In this document: positions 34,688 to 44,572 of the stretch, in pieces
Layout: each line of letters opens with the position of its first letter
Position numbering within the stretch: the stretch's first letter is position 1
Assembly (NCBI RefSeq): GCF_014490745.1
Contig: NZ_LZEU01000001.1
Location: 3,623,501-3,687,500 of the forward strand
DNA: 64,000 nucleotides
Direction of reading: 5' to 3'
Source of the DNA: Pseudomonas alcaligenes
GTDB lineage: Bacteria > Pseudomonadota > Gammaproteobacteria > Pseudomonadales > Pseudomonadaceae
Position numbers and translations under genes: made by a program
Notes under the pieces: model-generated
The model's input: the letters and a program-made list of their open reading frames with translations, nothing else
Database searches by the model: none
Told to the model about the DNA's origin: nothing

Positions 34688-35599
34688 ATGCGACCAACCC
34701 TGCTCAAGACCTTTCTCCTCGGCCTGTTCTTCGCCAGCCTGCATGTCCTGCACGCCGGCGCCGCCGAAGAAGGCACGCTGTACGACCTCAACGTCAATGG
34801 CAACGAACGCAGCTACAAGCTGTTCATCCCGACTAACGCGCCTTCCGGCAAACTGCCGCTGATGATCGTCATGCATGGCGGCCTGGGCAATGCCGACGAG
34901 ACCGAAAGCACCACCGGGATGAACCGCGTGGCCGCCAGCAATGGCTTCATGGTGGTCTACCCCAACGGCACCGGCGGGCGCCTGATGAAGAACCGCCGCA
35001 CCTGGAACGCCGGCAAGTGCTGCGGCCCGGCCGTGGAGCAGCAGGTCGACGATGTCGGCTTCATCGACCAGATGCTCGGCGACATCGAACACCACCACCC
35101 GCTCGATCGCTCGCGGGTCTATGCCACCGGCATCTCCAACGGCGCCATGATGGCCTACCGCCTGGCCTGCGAGCTGCCCCAGGACATCGCCGCGATCATC
35201 CCGGTTTCCGGCACCCTGGCAGTGAACAGCTGCCCCGGCGCCAAGACTATTCCAGTGCTGCATATCCACGGCTCCAAGGACAGCAACGTGCCCTACGCCG
35301 GCGGCATGGGCGAGCACGCCATTGCCGGGGTCGCCCATCGCTCGGTGCCGGATACCCTGCAGATGATCGCCAACGCCCATGGCTGCAACAGCGAAAGCGA
35401 GCAGACCCTGAGCGACGGCTCCGAGCTGACCAGCTGGAACTGCGCCGGCAAGCCGCCCCTGGAGCTGCGCCTGATCCCCGGCGGCGAGCACGTCTGGCCC
35501 GGCGGCGACAGCCGGCGCAACCGCAAGCTCTACAGCGGGCATTTCTCCGCCAGCCAGGCAGCCTGGGATTTCGCCAAGCAGTTCAGCAAGAACAACTGA
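34688..35599 (+). CDS. Secreted PHB-depolymerase/LpqC-like esterase
   Basis: 303 residues with a Sec signal peptide ([22 protein letters not shown]). The mature protein is an alpha/beta-hydrolase of the polyhydroxybutyrate depolymerase/feruloyl esterase (LpqC) group: [10 protein letters not shown], nucleophile Ser in [12 protein letters not shown], Asp in [10 protein letters not shown], His in GGEHVWPGG, with a conserved GKCCGPA. It acts outside the cytoplasm, unlike the sulfotransferase. The ATG at 34688 gives the signal peptide. It could remodel or recycle the exported product, or be a passenger gene. The 179-bp gap to cysD may hold a further promoter. Confidence 0.88.
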   Translation: MRPTLLKTFLLGLFFASLHVLHAGAAEEGTLYDLNVNGNERSYKLFIPTNAPSGKLPLMIVMHGGLGNADETESTTGMNRVAASNGFMVVYPNGTGGRLMKNRRTWNAGKCCGPAVEQQVDDVGFIDQMLGDIEHHHPLDRSRVYATGISNGAMMAYRLACELPQDIAAIIPVSGTLAVNSCPGAKTIPVLHIHGSKDSNVPYAGGMGEHAIAGVAHRSVPDTLQMIANAHGCNSESEQTLSDGSELTSWNCAGKPPLELRLIPGGEHVWPGGDSRRNRKLYSGHFSASQAAWDFAKQFSKNN

Positions 35600-35665
35600 T
35601 CCCCTTCTTAATAAGGAGGGCATCGCTCGCCAGACGACCCCACCCGCCACGAGGGGGAATTGAGC

Positions 35666-35788
35666 ATGGACGCCATCACGAGCAAGCGTTTACCCTGCGA
35701 CCCCATGCCGATACCCTCGCCCGGCTTGTCGTCATGCCCGGACAGTCCGTTTCATTTTGCCGCGAGAGGCCACTGCACATGTCCCTGA
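35666..35788 (+). CDS. Possible Cys-containing leader ORF upstream of cysD
   Basis: A 40-codon ORF that starts [13 protein letters not shown] and ends GHCTCP, with four Cys codons, two of them in the last four residues. AGGGGG lies about 9 bp before the ATG. Its stop codon lies 7 bases inside cysD, in another frame. It could be a regulatory leader that couples cysteine supply to cysD translation, or a chance ORF. Confidence 0.25.
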   Translation: MDAITSKRLPCDPMPIPSPGLSSCPDSPFHFAARGHCTCP

Positions 35789-36678
35789 CCCACCTCGAAC
35801 GCCTGGAAGCGGAGAGCATCGACATCTTCCGCGAGGCGGTTTCCGAAGCGCAGAACCCGGTGATGCTCTACTCGATCGGCAAGGACAGCGCGGTCATGCT
35901 GCACCTGGCGCGCAAGGCCTTCTTCCCTTCGCGTCCGCCCTTCCCGCTGCTGCACGTCGACACCACCTGGAAGTTCCGCGCCATGTACGAGATGCGCGAG
36001 CGCATGGCCCGCGAATCCGGCATGGAGCTGCTGATCCACCACAACCAGGAAGCCCTGGAGCGCGGCATCAACCCCTTCACCCATGGCTCGGCCCTGCATA
36101 CCGACCTGTGGAAGACCGAGGGCCTGAAGCAGGCGCTGGACAAGTACAAGTTCGACCTGGCCTTTGGCGGCGCCCGCCGCGACGAGGAGAAGTCGCGGGC
36201 CAAGGAGCGCGTGTTCTCCTTCCGTAGCGCCCAGCACCGCTGGGATCCGAAGAACCAGCGGCCGGAGTTGTGGCGCCTGTACAACGCGCGCAAGCTGCCG
36301 GGCGAAAGCATCCGTGCCTTCCCGCTGTCCAACTGGACCGAGCTGGATATCTGGCAGTACATCTACCTGGAAGGCATTCCGATCGTACCGCTGTACTTCG
36401 CCGAGAAACGCCCGGTGGTCGAGCGCGATGGCGTGTTGATCATGGTCGACGACGAGCGCATGCCGCTGCGTGAAGGCGAGACGCCGGAAATGAAGAGCGT
36501 GCGCTTCCGCACCCTGGGCTGCTATCCGCTGACCGGCGCCGTGGAGTCGCAGGCCGACACCCTGCCGGCGATCATCCAGGAAATGCTCCTGGCCAAGACC
36601 ACCGAACGTCAGGGCCGAGTCATCGACCACGACAGCAGTGGTTCCATGGAGAAGAAAAAAGTCGAGGGATACTTCTGA
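35779..36678 (+). CDS. cysD: Sulfate adenylyltransferase subunit 2
   Basis: 299 residues, full length. Small subunit of ATP sulfurylase, which makes APS from ATP and sulfate. PP-loop motif [20 protein letters not shown] near residue 30, then [34 protein letters not shown] and the C-terminal [12 protein letters not shown]. The start is at 35779 (GAGAGG upstream); the stop overlaps the cysNC start (TGATG). From memory the sequence ([23 protein letters not shown]) departs from the P. aeruginosa housekeeping CysD and recalls the NodP-like branch dedicated to PAPS supply; this needs a tree. Its place behind a sulfotransferase supports such a role. Confidence 0.95.
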   Translation: MSLTHLERLEAESIDIFREAVSEAQNPVMLYSIGKDSAVMLHLARKAFFPSRPPFPLLHVDTTWKFRAMYEMRERMARESGMELLIHHNQEALERGINPFTHGSALHTDLWKTEGLKQALDKYKFDLAFGGARRDEEKSRAKERVFSFRSAQHRWDPKNQRPELWRLYNARKLPGESIRAFPLSNWTELDIWQYIYLEGIPIVPLYFAEKRPVVERDGVLIMVDDERMPLREGETPEMKSVRFRTLGCYPLTGAVESQADTLPAIIQEMLLAKTTERQGRVIDHDSSGSMEKKKVEGYF

Positions 36679-38579
36679 TGAACGCCCATACCCAGCTCAT
36701 CGAAGAGGATATCGAGCAGTACCTCAAGGCGCACCAGCACAAATCCCTGCTGCGTTTCATCACCTGCGGCAGCGTCGACGACGGCAAGAGCACCCTGATC
36801 GGCCGCCTGCTCTACGAGGCCAAGGCCCTGCTGGAAGACCAGCTCAGCGCCCTGGAAAACGACTCGAAGAAACACGGCACCCAGGGCGGCGACCTCGACT
36901 TCGCCCTGCTGGTGGACGGCCTATCCGCCGAGCGCGAACAAGGCATCACCATCGATGTGGCCTACCGCTTCTTCGCCACCGAGAAGCGCAAGTTCATCGT
37001 CGCCGACACCCCCGGCCACGAGCAGTACACCCGCAACATGATCACCGGCGCCTCCACCGCCGATGTCGCGGTGATCCTGATCGACGCACGCAAGGGCCTG
37101 CTGACCCAGACCCGCCGGCACAGCTACCTGGTCTCGCTGATTGGCATCCGCCGGGTGCTGCTGGCCGTGAACAAGCTGGACATGGTCGACTATTCCCAGG
37201 AAGTGTTCGAGCAGATCGACGCCGACTACCGCGCCTTCGCCAGCAAGCTGGGCATCGAGCATATCCAGAGCATTCCGCTGTCCGCCCTGCGTGGCGACAA
37301 CATGACCAGCGCCAGCAGCAACACGCCCTGGTACCAGGGCCCGAGCCTGATGCACTACCTGGAGTCGGTGGAGATCGACGGCGCCCAGGCCGACGCCCCG
37401 CTGCGCATGCCGGTGCAGTGGGTCAACCGCCCCAACCTGGACTTCCGCGGTTTCTCCGGACGCATCCTCGGCGGCAGTGTGCGCCCCGGCGACGCCATCC
37501 GTGTACTGCCGTCGGGCAAGACCAGCACCGTGGCACGCATCGTCACCCTCGGCGGCGATCTGCCTCAGGCCGTCACTGGGCAATCGGTGACCCTGACCCT
37601 CAGCGACGAAATCGATGTCAGTCGTGGCGACGTGATCGCCAGCGCCGACGCACCGCCCGAGGTGGCCGACCAGTTCGAGGCCACCCTGGTGTGGATGAGC
37701 GAAGAGCCGATGCTCCCCGGCCGCCCCTACCTGATCAAGCAGGGCGCCAGCACCATCGGTGGCGCACTCGGTCAGCTCAAGTACCAGATCGACGTCAACA
37801 GTCTCGACCAGCTACCGGGCAAGACCCTGGAACTGAACGAAATCGGCGTCTGTACCCTGAGCCTGGATCGCGCCACCGCCTTCGACGCCTACGCGGAAAA
37901 CCGCGACATGGGCAGCTTCATCGTCATCGACCGTTTCACCCACCAGACGGTCGGCGCCGGCATGCTGCACTTCGCCCTGCGCCGCTCGCAGAACATCCAC
38001 TGGCAAGCGCTGGAAGTCGACAAGGCGGCGCGCACCCGCCTGCACGGCCACAAGCCCTGCGTGCTGTGGCTGACCGGCCTGTCCGGAACCGGTAAGTCGA
38101 CCATCGCCAACCTGCTGGAGCGGCGCCTGCATGCCATGGGCGTGCACACCTACCTGCTCGACGGCGACAACGTCCGCCACGGCCTGAACAAGGATCTCGG
38201 CTTCACTCCCGCCGACCGGGTGGAAAACATCCGCCGCATCGGCGAAGTCTCGAAGCTGATGGTCGATGCCGGCCTGCTGGTGATCAGCGCGTTCATCTCG
38301 CCCTTCCGCTCCGAGCGCGAACTGGCACGCAACCTGGTGGAAGACGGCGAGTTCATCGAGATTTTCGTCGACACCTCACTGGCCGAAGTGGAGAAGCGCG
38401 ACCCCAAGGGCCTGTACAAGAAGGCCCGGCGCGGCGAGCTGAAGAACTTCACCGGCATCGACTCGCCCTACGAGGCGCCCGAGGCACCGGAAATCCACAT
38501 CGAAACCAGCCGTTACAGCGCCGAAGCCGCCGCCGACCATATCGTCGAGCAGCTGCGCCAGCGCGGCCTGATCTCGTAA
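36678..38579 (+). CDS. cysNC: Bifunctional sulfate adenylyltransferase subunit 1 / APS kinase
   Basis: 633 residues. Residues 1-430 are the CysN GTPase: P-loop [15 protein letters not shown], switch [19 protein letters not shown], then two beta-barrel domains. The C-terminal 190 residues (from about 455) are APS kinase: P-loop [29 protein letters not shown], Ser in [10 protein letters not shown], and [11 protein letters not shown]. With CysD it turns sulfate into APS and then PAPS, the sulfotransferase donor. It overlaps cysD by one base. It is a NodQ-like fusion in order and length. P. aeruginosa-type assimilation reduces APS directly, so the kinase domain points to PAPS use beyond cysteine synthesis. 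Confidence 0.95.
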   Translation: MNAHTQLIEEDIEQYLKAHQHKSLLRFITCGSVDDGKSTLIGRLLYEAKALLEDQLSALENDSKKHGTQGGDLDFALLVDGLSAEREQGITIDVAYRFFATEKRKFIVADTPGHEQYTRNMITGASTADVAVILIDARKGLLTQTRRHSYLVSLIGIRRVLLAVNKLDMVDYSQEVFEQIDADYRAFASKLGIEHIQSIPLSALRGDNMTSASSNTPWYQGPSLMHYLESVEIDGAQADAPLRMPVQWVNRPNLDFRGFSGRILGGSVRPGDAIRVLPSGKTSTVARIVTLGGDLPQAVTGQSVTLTLSDEIDVSRGDVIASADAPPEVADQFEATLVWMSEEPMLPGRPYLIKQGASTIGGALGQLKYQIDVNSLDQLPGKTLELNEIGVCTLSLDRATAFDAYAENRDMGSFIVIDRFTHQTVGAGMLHFALRRSQNIHWQALEVDKAARTRLHGHKPCVLWLTGLSGTGKSTIANLLERRLHAMGVHTYLLDGDNVRHGLNKDLGFTPADRVENIRRIGEVSKLMVDAGLLVISAFISPFRSERELARNLVEDGEFIEIFVDTSLAEVEKRDPKGLYKKARRGELKNFTGIDSPYEAPEAPEIHIETSRYSAEAAADHIVEQLRQRGLIS

Positions 38580-38598
38580 CTGCGGCGCCGCACCGGCA

Positions 38599-38629
38599 CA
38601 GCCTGGCCCCGTGACGCGGAGCCAGGCTG
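38599..38629. terminator. Hairpin between convergent cysNC and rubredoxin genes
   Basis: A 9-bp perfect stem, CAGCCTGGC with GCCAGGCTG, around a 13-base loop. It has no T-run but lies between two convergent genes. Confidence 0.45.
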
Positions 38630-38632
38630 CCG

Positions 38633-38797
38633 TCACAGCTCGATCATCGAGAAGTCGGCCTTGCTCGCCCCGCAGTCCGGGCACAACCAATCCGCCGGGA
38701 TATCCTCCCAGCGGGTACCCGGGGCAATGCCTTCGTCGGGCAAGCCCAGCGCTTCGTCATAGATAAAGCCGCAGATCACACACTGCCATTTCTTCAT
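38633..38797 (-). CDS. Rubredoxin
   Basis: 54 residues, the standard length. Four iron-ligand cysteines in two CxxC pairs: Cys6/Cys9 ([13 protein letters not shown]) and Cys39/Cys42 (CPDCGASK), with the family [18 protein letters not shown]. It carries one electron for oxygenases or peroxide defence. The ATG at 38797 is chosen because the longer frame upstream is not conserved in character. No rubredoxin reductase or alkane hydroxylase gene is adjacent; a reductase of the right family lies at 10616-11872. Confidence 0.97.
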   Translation of the reverse strand: MKKWQCVICGFIYDEALGLPDEGIAPGTRWEDIPADWLCPDCGASKADFSMIEL

Positions 38798-38983
38798 CGG
38801 TGCCTCCTGCAAATAGGCAGAACACAGACCTCGGCCAGCTCGCCTCCAGCAATGCCTGGAAACGCCTGCCAGCCTGGAAAATGAGCACCCGATCATTATA
38901 ATCGCCGCCGCCCAGCCTTGAATTGCCGGGCACCTGGCCAATACTTGGCTCTACCAAGCAGCAGCAAGCAGCACGGTGACTAT

Positions 38984-39178
38984 GTGACGAAAGACGAACT
39001 GCGCGCCGAACTGGAGCGACAGGCGCAACGTTACAAGGATGTATATGGCGGCGAGGTGGTCACCTACGCCGCCCAGCCAGACCCCGAACGGCGCCCCTGG
39101 CGCAAGAAAGCCAGCCTTCTGGATCAAGCCTTCCAGCAGGAACTGCAGAAAATCGAACAAGCTCGCGAGACGGACTGA
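38984..39178 (+). CDS. Small conserved-type hypothetical protein
   Basis: 64 residues from a GTG at 38984 (VTKDELRAELERQAQRYKDVYGGEV). It is charged and helical at both ends, with a Pro-rich middle (AAQPDPERRPWRKK) and no Cys or membrane segment. An upstream ATG at 38918 would add 22 unlikely residues. I recall similar small proteins in other pseudomonads but no function. It lies 107 bp before the phosphate transporter gene. Confidence 0.6.
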   Translation: MTKDELRAELERQAQRYKDVYGGEVVTYAAQPDPERRPWRKKASLLDQAFQQELQKIEQARETD

Positions 39179-39285
39179 ACGCCTCCAGCACGGTCGACAC
39201 CGGGCAACCAGCCGGCAGATAAGCGCTTGGTTCACCGCCCATATCTGGCATAATCGCCGCCCCTTCATGAGCCTGTCATACATTC

Positions 39286-40758
39286 ATGTTCGAACTATTC
39301 AGCGGGCTTGATGCCTGGCTGGTGCTGAGCCTGGTGCTCGCCCTGGCATTCGTCCTCACCTTCGAATTCATCAATGGCTTCCACGACACGGCCAACGCCG
39401 TGGCGACGGTGATCTACACCAAGGCCATGCCGCCGCATCTCGCGGTGATCCTCTCCGGTATCTTCAACTTCCTCGGCGTATTGCTGGGCGGTGTGGGCGT
39501 GGCCTATGCCATCGTCCACCTGCTGCCGGTGGAGCTGCTGATCAACGTGAATACCGCCCATGGCTTGATCATGGTGTTCTCGCTGCTGGCCGCGGCCATC
39601 ACCTGGAACCTCGGCACCTGGTACTTCGGCATTCCGGCGTCCAGCTCGCATACCCTGATCGGTTCGATTCTCGGTGTCGGCCTGGCCAACGCCCTGCTCA
39701 CCGATATCTCCCTGAGCGACGGCGTCAACTGGCAGAAAGCCATCGACATCGGCATCTCCCTGGTGCTCTCGCCGCTGGCCGGCTTCATCGTCGCCGCCCT
39801 GCTGCTGCTGACCCTGAAGCGCTGGATGCCGACGCCCAAGGTGCACAGCACCCCGGAAGTGCGCAAGGAAACCAAGGGCAAGAACAAGCCGCCGTTCTGG
39901 AACCGCCTGGTGCTGATCCTCTCCGCCATGGCGGTGAGCTTCGTGCACGGCTCCAACGACGGCCAGAAGGGTATCGGCCTGATCATGCTGGTGCTGATCG
40001 GCATCGTGCCGGCCAAGTTCGTCCTCGACCTCGGCAGCACCACCTACCAGATCGAGCGCACCCGCGACGCCGCACTACACCTGAACGACTTCTACCAGCG
40101 CAATGCGCCGACCCTGACCGAGTACCTGGCGCTGGGCAAGACCGGCAACACCGAGCTGCCCAAGCAGTTCCGCTGCGATCCGAAACTGACCGAGCCGACC
40201 ATCAACGCCCTGCTCGGCACCCTGGACGGGGTCAAGGACTACCACAGCCTGAGCGAGCAGCAGCGCATCGATATCCGCCGCTACCTGCTGTGCCTGGACG
40301 ACTCGGCGAAGAAGGTCGGCAAGCTGGATAACCTGCCGGCCCGCGAGAAGGCCGACCTGGAGAAACTGCGCAAGGATCTCACCGCCACCACCGAATACGC
40401 GCCCTTCTGGGTGATCCTGGCCGTCGCCCTGGCGCTCGGCATCGGCACCATGGTCGGCTGGAAACGCGTGGTACAGACCGTCGGCGAGAAGATCGGCAAG
40501 CAGGGTATGACCTATGCCCAGGGCATGAGCGCACAGATCACTGCCGCCTGCGCCATTGGCCTGGCCAACATCTACAGCCTGCCGGTATCGACCACCCACG
40601 TGCTGTCTTCCGGCGTGGCCGGCACCATGGTGGCGAACAAGAGCGGCCTGCAGGGCAGCACCGTGAGCAACATCCTGCTGGCCTGGGTACTCACCCTGCC
40701 CTCCTCGATGGCGCTGGCCGCCGGTCTGTTCTGCGCGGGTTCCTACCTGTTCGGCTGA
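39286..40758 (+). CDS. pit: Low-affinity inorganic phosphate transporter, Pit family
   Basis: 490 residues. Two inverted halves of transmembrane helices carry the Pit signatures FEFINGFHDTANAVATVIYT (N-terminal) and VSFVHGSNDGQKGIGLIML (centre), with PASSSHTLIGSILGVG and LPVSTTHVLSSGVAGTM marking the paired re-entrant regions. A hydrophilic insert of about 120 residues separates two membrane blocks. It imports metal-phosphate with protons. A strong terminator follows. Confidence 0.94.
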   Translation: MFELFSGLDAWLVLSLVLALAFVLTFEFINGFHDTANAVATVIYTKAMPPHLAVILSGIFNFLGVLLGGVGVAYAIVHLLPVELLINVNTAHGLIMVFSLLAAAITWNLGTWYFGIPASSSHTLIGSILGVGLANALLTDISLSDGVNWQKAIDIGISLVLSPLAGFIVAALLLLTLKRWMPTPKVHSTPEVRKETKGKNKPPFWNRLVLILSAMAVSFVHGSNDGQKGIGLIMLVLIGIVPAKFVLDLGSTTYQIERTRDAALHLNDFYQRNAPTLTEYLALGKTGNTELPKQFRCDPKLTEPTINALLGTLDGVKDYHSLSEQQRIDIRRYLLCLDDSAKKVGKLDNLPAREKADLEKLRKDLTATTEYAPFWVILAVALALGIGTMVGWKRVVQTVGEKIGKQGMTYAQGMSAQITAACAIGLANIYSLPVSTTHVLSSGVAGTMVANKSGLQGSTVSNILLAWVLTLPSSMALAAGLFCAGSYLFG

Positions 40759-40780
40759 TCGCGACAGAGCATCGAGCAAA

Positions 40781-40808
40781 GAAAAGGCGCCCATGGGCGC
40801 CTTTTTTC
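40781..40808. terminator. Rho-independent terminator, pit / HerA-like gene
   Basis: A near-perfect palindrome (GAAAAGGCGCCC-AT-GGGCGCCTTTTTTC) with an A-run on one side and a T-run on the other, between convergent genes. Confidence 0.88.
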
Positions 40809-40823
40809 ATGGCCGCGCCACGC

Positions 40824-42314
40824 TCAGCGGCGCTTGCCACCTAGCAACGAGCCCATCAGGCCACGCACCAGTTGCCGACCGATCTGGTTGGCGGCCTGGC
40901 GCACTGCCGTTTTCATCACCTGACTGGCCAGGCTGCCGAGCAGCTCGCCGGCCACACTGCCCAGCCCCGGCTCGTTGCTCGCCTTGCCTGCCGGCGCCGA
41001 CTGTGGCGCCTCGGGGGCAGGCTGGGCCTGGCGCGCCATCAGCAGCTCATAGGCCGACTCGCGATCCACTGGCTTGTCATAGCGCCCGGCCTGCGGCGAA
41101 CTGCGCAGCAGCGCCGCCCGCTCGGCCTCGCTCAGCGGGCCGATGCGCGACTGCGGCGGCGCGATTGCCACACGCTGCACCATGGCCGGTGTGCCCTTTT
41201 CTTCCAGGGTACCGACCAGCGCCTCGCCGATGCCCAGCTCGGTGAGCACGGCCAGCGTGTCGATCGCCGGGTTGGGGCGGAAACCATCGGCCACCGCGCG
41301 CAGAGACTTCTGCTCCTTGGCGGTGAAGGCGCGCAGGCCATGCTGGATGCGCAGACCGAGCTGAGCCAGGATGTCGTCCGGTAGGTCGCTCGGCGACTGG
41401 GTGACGAAGTACACCCCGACGCCCTTCGAGCGGATCAGCCGCACCACCTGCTCCAGGCGCTCCTGCAAGGCCCGCGGGGTATCGGCGAACAACAGGTGCG
41501 CCTCGTCGAAGAACAGCGCCAGCACCGGCTTGTCGGCATCGCCGCGCTCCGGCAGCTGCTCGAACAGCTCGGCCAGCAGCCACAGCAGGAAGGTCGCATA
41601 GACCTTCGGCGCTTCATGCACCAGGCGACTGGCATCAAGCAGATGAATGCGCCCGCGACCATCGCGATCCGGGTGCAGGATGTCTTCCAGCTGCAGGGCC
41701 GGCTCGCCGAACAGCGCCTCGGCGCCCTGCTGCTCCAGGGTGGCCAGGCGGCGCAACAGGGCCTGCGCGGAAGCCCCGGCGAACAGCGCGCGATCCTCGC
41801 CGAGCATCTCCGGGTGATCCTTGAGATGGTTGAGCAGCGCCTTGAGATCCTTGAGATCGAGCAGCAGCAAACCTTCGCGATCAGCCACCTGGAACGCCGC
41901 ATACAATGCCGCCTGCTGGCTGTCGGTCAGCTCCAGCAGGTTGCCCAGCAGCAGCGGGCCCATTTCGCTGAGGGTAGTGCGCAGCGGGTGACCGCTCTTG
42001 CCCGCCACATCCCACAGGGTCACCGGGTAGGCTTGTGGGGTGTGATTGAGCCAGGGCATGCCGGCAATGCGCTCGGCGATCTTGCCCTGTGGATTGCCGG
42101 CGGCGCCCAGGCCACAGAGGTCACCCTTGATATCGGCGGCGAACACCGCCACGCCGGCATCGCTGAACAGCTCGGCCAGGCGTTGCAGGGTCACCGTCTT
42201 GCCGGTACCGGTGGCGCCGGCCACCAGGCCATGGCGGTTGGTCAGGCGCAGCGCCTGAGCGACGGGCTGCCCTTGCGGGTCGGCACCGAGAATGAACGAA
42301 TCGTTTGCAGGCAT
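40824..42314 (-). CDS. HerA-like helicase/ATPase, DUF853 family
   Basis: 496 residues. Walker [13 protein letters not shown] near residue 33 and Walker [13 protein letters not shown] near 270; [16 protein letters not shown] is the sensor region. The family is HerA/FtsK-type cytoplasmic ATPases (DUF853, YjgR-like). The Gly/Arg-rich C-terminal tail ([15 protein letters not shown]) is typical of the group. The gene stands alone between two convergent or divergent neighbours. The physiological role is not established. Confidence 0.9.
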   Translation of the reverse strand: MPANDSFILGADPQGQPVAQALRLTNRHGLVAGATGTGKTVTLQRLAELFSDAGVAVFAADIKGDLCGLGAAGNPQGKIAERIAGMPWLNHTPQAYPVTLWDVAGKSGHPLRTTLSEMGPLLLGNLLELTDSQQAALYAAFQVADREGLLLLDLKDLKALLNHLKDHPEMLGEDRALFAGASAQALLRRLATLEQQGAEALFGEPALQLEDILHPDRDGRGRIHLLDASRLVHEAPKVYATFLLWLLAELFEQLPERGDADKPVLALFFDEAHLLFADTPRALQERLEQVVRLIRSKGVGVYFVTQSPSDLPDDILAQLGLRIQHGLRAFTAKEQKSLRAVADGFRPNPAIDTLAVLTELGIGEALVGTLEEKGTPAMVQRVAIAPPQSRIGPLSEAERAALLRSSPQAGRYDKPVDRESAYELLMARQAQPAPEAPQSAPAGKASNEPGLGSVAGELLGSLASQVMKTAVRQAANQIGRQLVRGLMGSLLGGKRR

Positions 42315-42446
42315 CTTGCCATCCCTCGGGCTAAAGCTTTACTGCAGTTATGTCGCTATAGAGGTTGCACGCACGCGAGCAGGCTCACAAGGCAGGCCGC
42401 CAATTCCAACAAGACTGCTGCCAGAACCCATCGGACGCAAGTAACC

Positions 42447-44324
42447 ATGACCCAGAACCTGAAGTTCAGCCACAAGATCCTCCTCGCCGCCTCACTGGTG
42501 GTGATCGCCGCCTTCTCTCTATTCACGCTGTACAACGACTACCTGCAACGCAACGCGATCAAGGAAGATCTGGAAAGCGAACTGACTAGTCTGGGCGAAG
42601 TGACCGCCAGCAATATCCAGAACTGGCTGTCAGGACGCATCCTGCTGGTGGAGAACATCGCCCAGTCGATCCATGCCGACACCAGCCAGGACAGCCTCAA
42701 CCAGCTGCTCGAGCAGAAGGCACCCGCCTCCACCTTCGCCTTCACCTACCTGGGCTCGGCCGACGGCACCTTCACCATGCGCCCGGAAAGCGCCATGCCC
42801 GACGGCTACGACCCGCGCACCCGGCCCTGGTACAAGGACGCCATGGCCGCCGGCGGCTCGACCCTCACCGAACCCTACGTGGATGCCGCCACCAGCGAGC
42901 TGATCATCACCATTGCCACCCCGGCAGGCGGTGCCGGCGTGGTCGGTGGCGACCTCAGCCTCAACACCCTGGTGCAGATCATCAACTCGCTGGACTTCGA
43001 CGGCATGGGCTACGCCTTCCTGGTCAGCGCCGACGGCAAGATCCTTGTCCACCCGGACAAGAAGCTGGTGATGAAGAGCCTCAAGGAAATCTACCCGCAG
43101 AACACCCCGAGCATCGGCACCGGCTTCTCCGAGGCCGAACTGGACGGCGTGCCGCGCATTCTCACCTTCACCCCGGTCAAGGGCCTGCCCTCGGTCAACT
43201 GGTACATCGGCCTGTCCATCGACAAGGACAAGGCCTATGCCGGCCTCAGGGAATTCCGCGCCTCGGCGATCATCGCCACCATCATCGCCGTGGTCATCAT
43301 CATGATCCTGCTGGGCATGCTGATCCGCGTATTGATGCAACCGCTGCTGATGATGGGCAAGGCGATGCGTGACATCGCCCAGGGTGAAGGCGACCTGACC
43401 AAGCGCCTGCCAATCCAAAACCGCGACGAATTCGGTGAGCTGGCTGCCTCGTTCAACCAGTTCGTCGAGCGCATCCACGGCTCGATCCGCGAAGTGTCCT
43501 CCGCCACCCAGCAGGTCAATGAAGTGGCCAAGCTGGTGGTCAACGCCTCCAACTCGTCGATGGTCAACTCGGATGAGCAGGCCAACCGTACCAACAGCGT
43601 GGCGGCCGCGATCAACGAGCTGGGCGCCGCCGCCCAGGAGATCGCCCGCAACGCCGCCGACGCCTCGCACCAGGCCTCGGATGCCCGTCACCTGGCCGAG
43701 GAAGGCAGCCAGGTACTGCAGAAGACCATCAAGGCGATGAACGAGCTGTCGAGCAAGATCAGCGCCTCCAGCACCAACATCGAGGCGCTCAACAGCAAGA
43801 CGGTGAACATCGGCCAGATCCTCGAAGTGATCAAGAGTATCTCCGAGCAGACCAACCTCCTCGCGCTCAACGCCGCCATCGAAGCAGCACGCGCCGGCGA
43901 AGCCGGACGCGGCTTCGCCGTGGTCGCCGACGAGGTACGCAACCTGGCCCACCGCACCCAGGAGTCGGCGCAGGAAATCCAGAAGATGATCGAGGAACTG
44001 CAGGTCGATGCCCGCGAATCGGTCAGCACCATGACCGAGAGCCAGCGCTACAGCGAGGAGAGCGTATCGATTGCCAACCAGGCCGGTGAGCGCCTGGGCA
44101 GCGTGACCCAGCGCATCGGCGAGATCGACGGCATGAACCAGTCGGTGGCCACCGCCACCGAGGAACAGACCTCGGTGGTCGAGGCGCTAAACATGGACAT
44201 CAACGAGATCAACACCCTCAACCAGGAAGGTGTGGAAAACCTGCAGGCCACCTTGCGCGCCTGCGGCGACCTGGAGCAACAGGCCTCGCGCCTGAAGCAG
44301 CTGGTCGACAGCTTCCGTATCTGA
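42447..44324 (+). CDS. PctA/B/C-like amino-acid chemoreceptor
   Basis: 625 residues. Transmembrane helix 1 at about 9-30, a dCache_1 ligand domain at 35-270, transmembrane helix 2 at about 275-297, HAMP ([23 protein letters not shown]), then the signalling hairpin with [37 protein letters not shown]. The amino-acid-binding motif is complete: Tyr121, Arg126, Trp128, Tyr129 and Asp169, at nearly the same numbers as in P. aeruginosa PctA. It therefore probably senses L-amino acids. There is no C-terminal CheR-docking pentapeptide; the protein ends in DSFRI. The neighbouring purU-mvaT order resembles the pct region of P. aeruginosa. Confidence 0.94.
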   Translation: MTQNLKFSHKILLAASLVVIAAFSLFTLYNDYLQRNAIKEDLESELTSLGEVTASNIQNWLSGRILLVENIAQSIHADTSQDSLNQLLEQKAPASTFAFTYLGSADGTFTMRPESAMPDGYDPRTRPWYKDAMAAGGSTLTEPYVDAATSELIITIATPAGGAGVVGGDLSLNTLVQIINSLDFDGMGYAFLVSADGKILVHPDKKLVMKSLKEIYPQNTPSIGTGFSEAELDGVPRILTFTPVKGLPSVNWYIGLSIDKDKAYAGLREFRASAIIATIIAVVIIMILLGMLIRVLMQPLLMMGKAMRDIAQGEGDLTKRLPIQNRDEFGELAASFNQFVERIHGSIREVSSATQQVNEVAKLVVNASNSSMVNSDEQANRTNSVAAAINELGAAAQEIARNAADASHQASDARHLAEEGSQVLQKTIKAMNELSSKISASSTNIEALNSKTVNIGQILEVIKSISEQTNLLALNAAIEAARAGEAGRGFAVVADEVRNLAHRTQESAQEIQKMIEELQVDARESVSTMTESQRYSEESVSIANQAGERLGSVTQRIGEIDGMNQSVATATEEQTSVVEALNMDINEINTLNQEGVENLQATLRACGDLEQQASRLKQLVDSFRI

Positions 44325-44528
44325 CTACTGGCGCGCGGGCCTGGCCTGCGCCTCAGTCTCCTCGGCGGGAGCGTCCTGTTCCTGCCGCAGCTGCTCCCAA
44401 AGCTCGGCGGCACCGGCAAACTCGGTGCCATCCTCGGGCTGCAGCGCCTCCAGATCGTAACGACTGAGACAACCCTCGCCCACCGTGGGCGGCGGCTTGG
44501 CCGTGGCGCGTTTCAGCGGATCGCTCAT
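44325..44528 (-). CDS. Small hypothetical protein downstream of purU
   Basis: 67 residues, acidic and Ala/Glu/Gln-rich, no recognised domain. GAGGGAG precedes the ATG. It lies 44 bp beyond the purU stop in the same direction and abuts the convergent chemoreceptor stop codon exactly. It is probably a purU operon passenger. Confidence 0.6.
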   Translation of the reverse strand: MSDPLKRATAKPPPTVGEGCLSRYDLEALQPEDGTEFAGAAELWEQLRQEQDAPAEETEAQARPARQ

Positions 44529-44572
44529 CGGTGGGCTCCCTCGTCAGGAGCGCCCGCACAGGGCGCGCCAGG

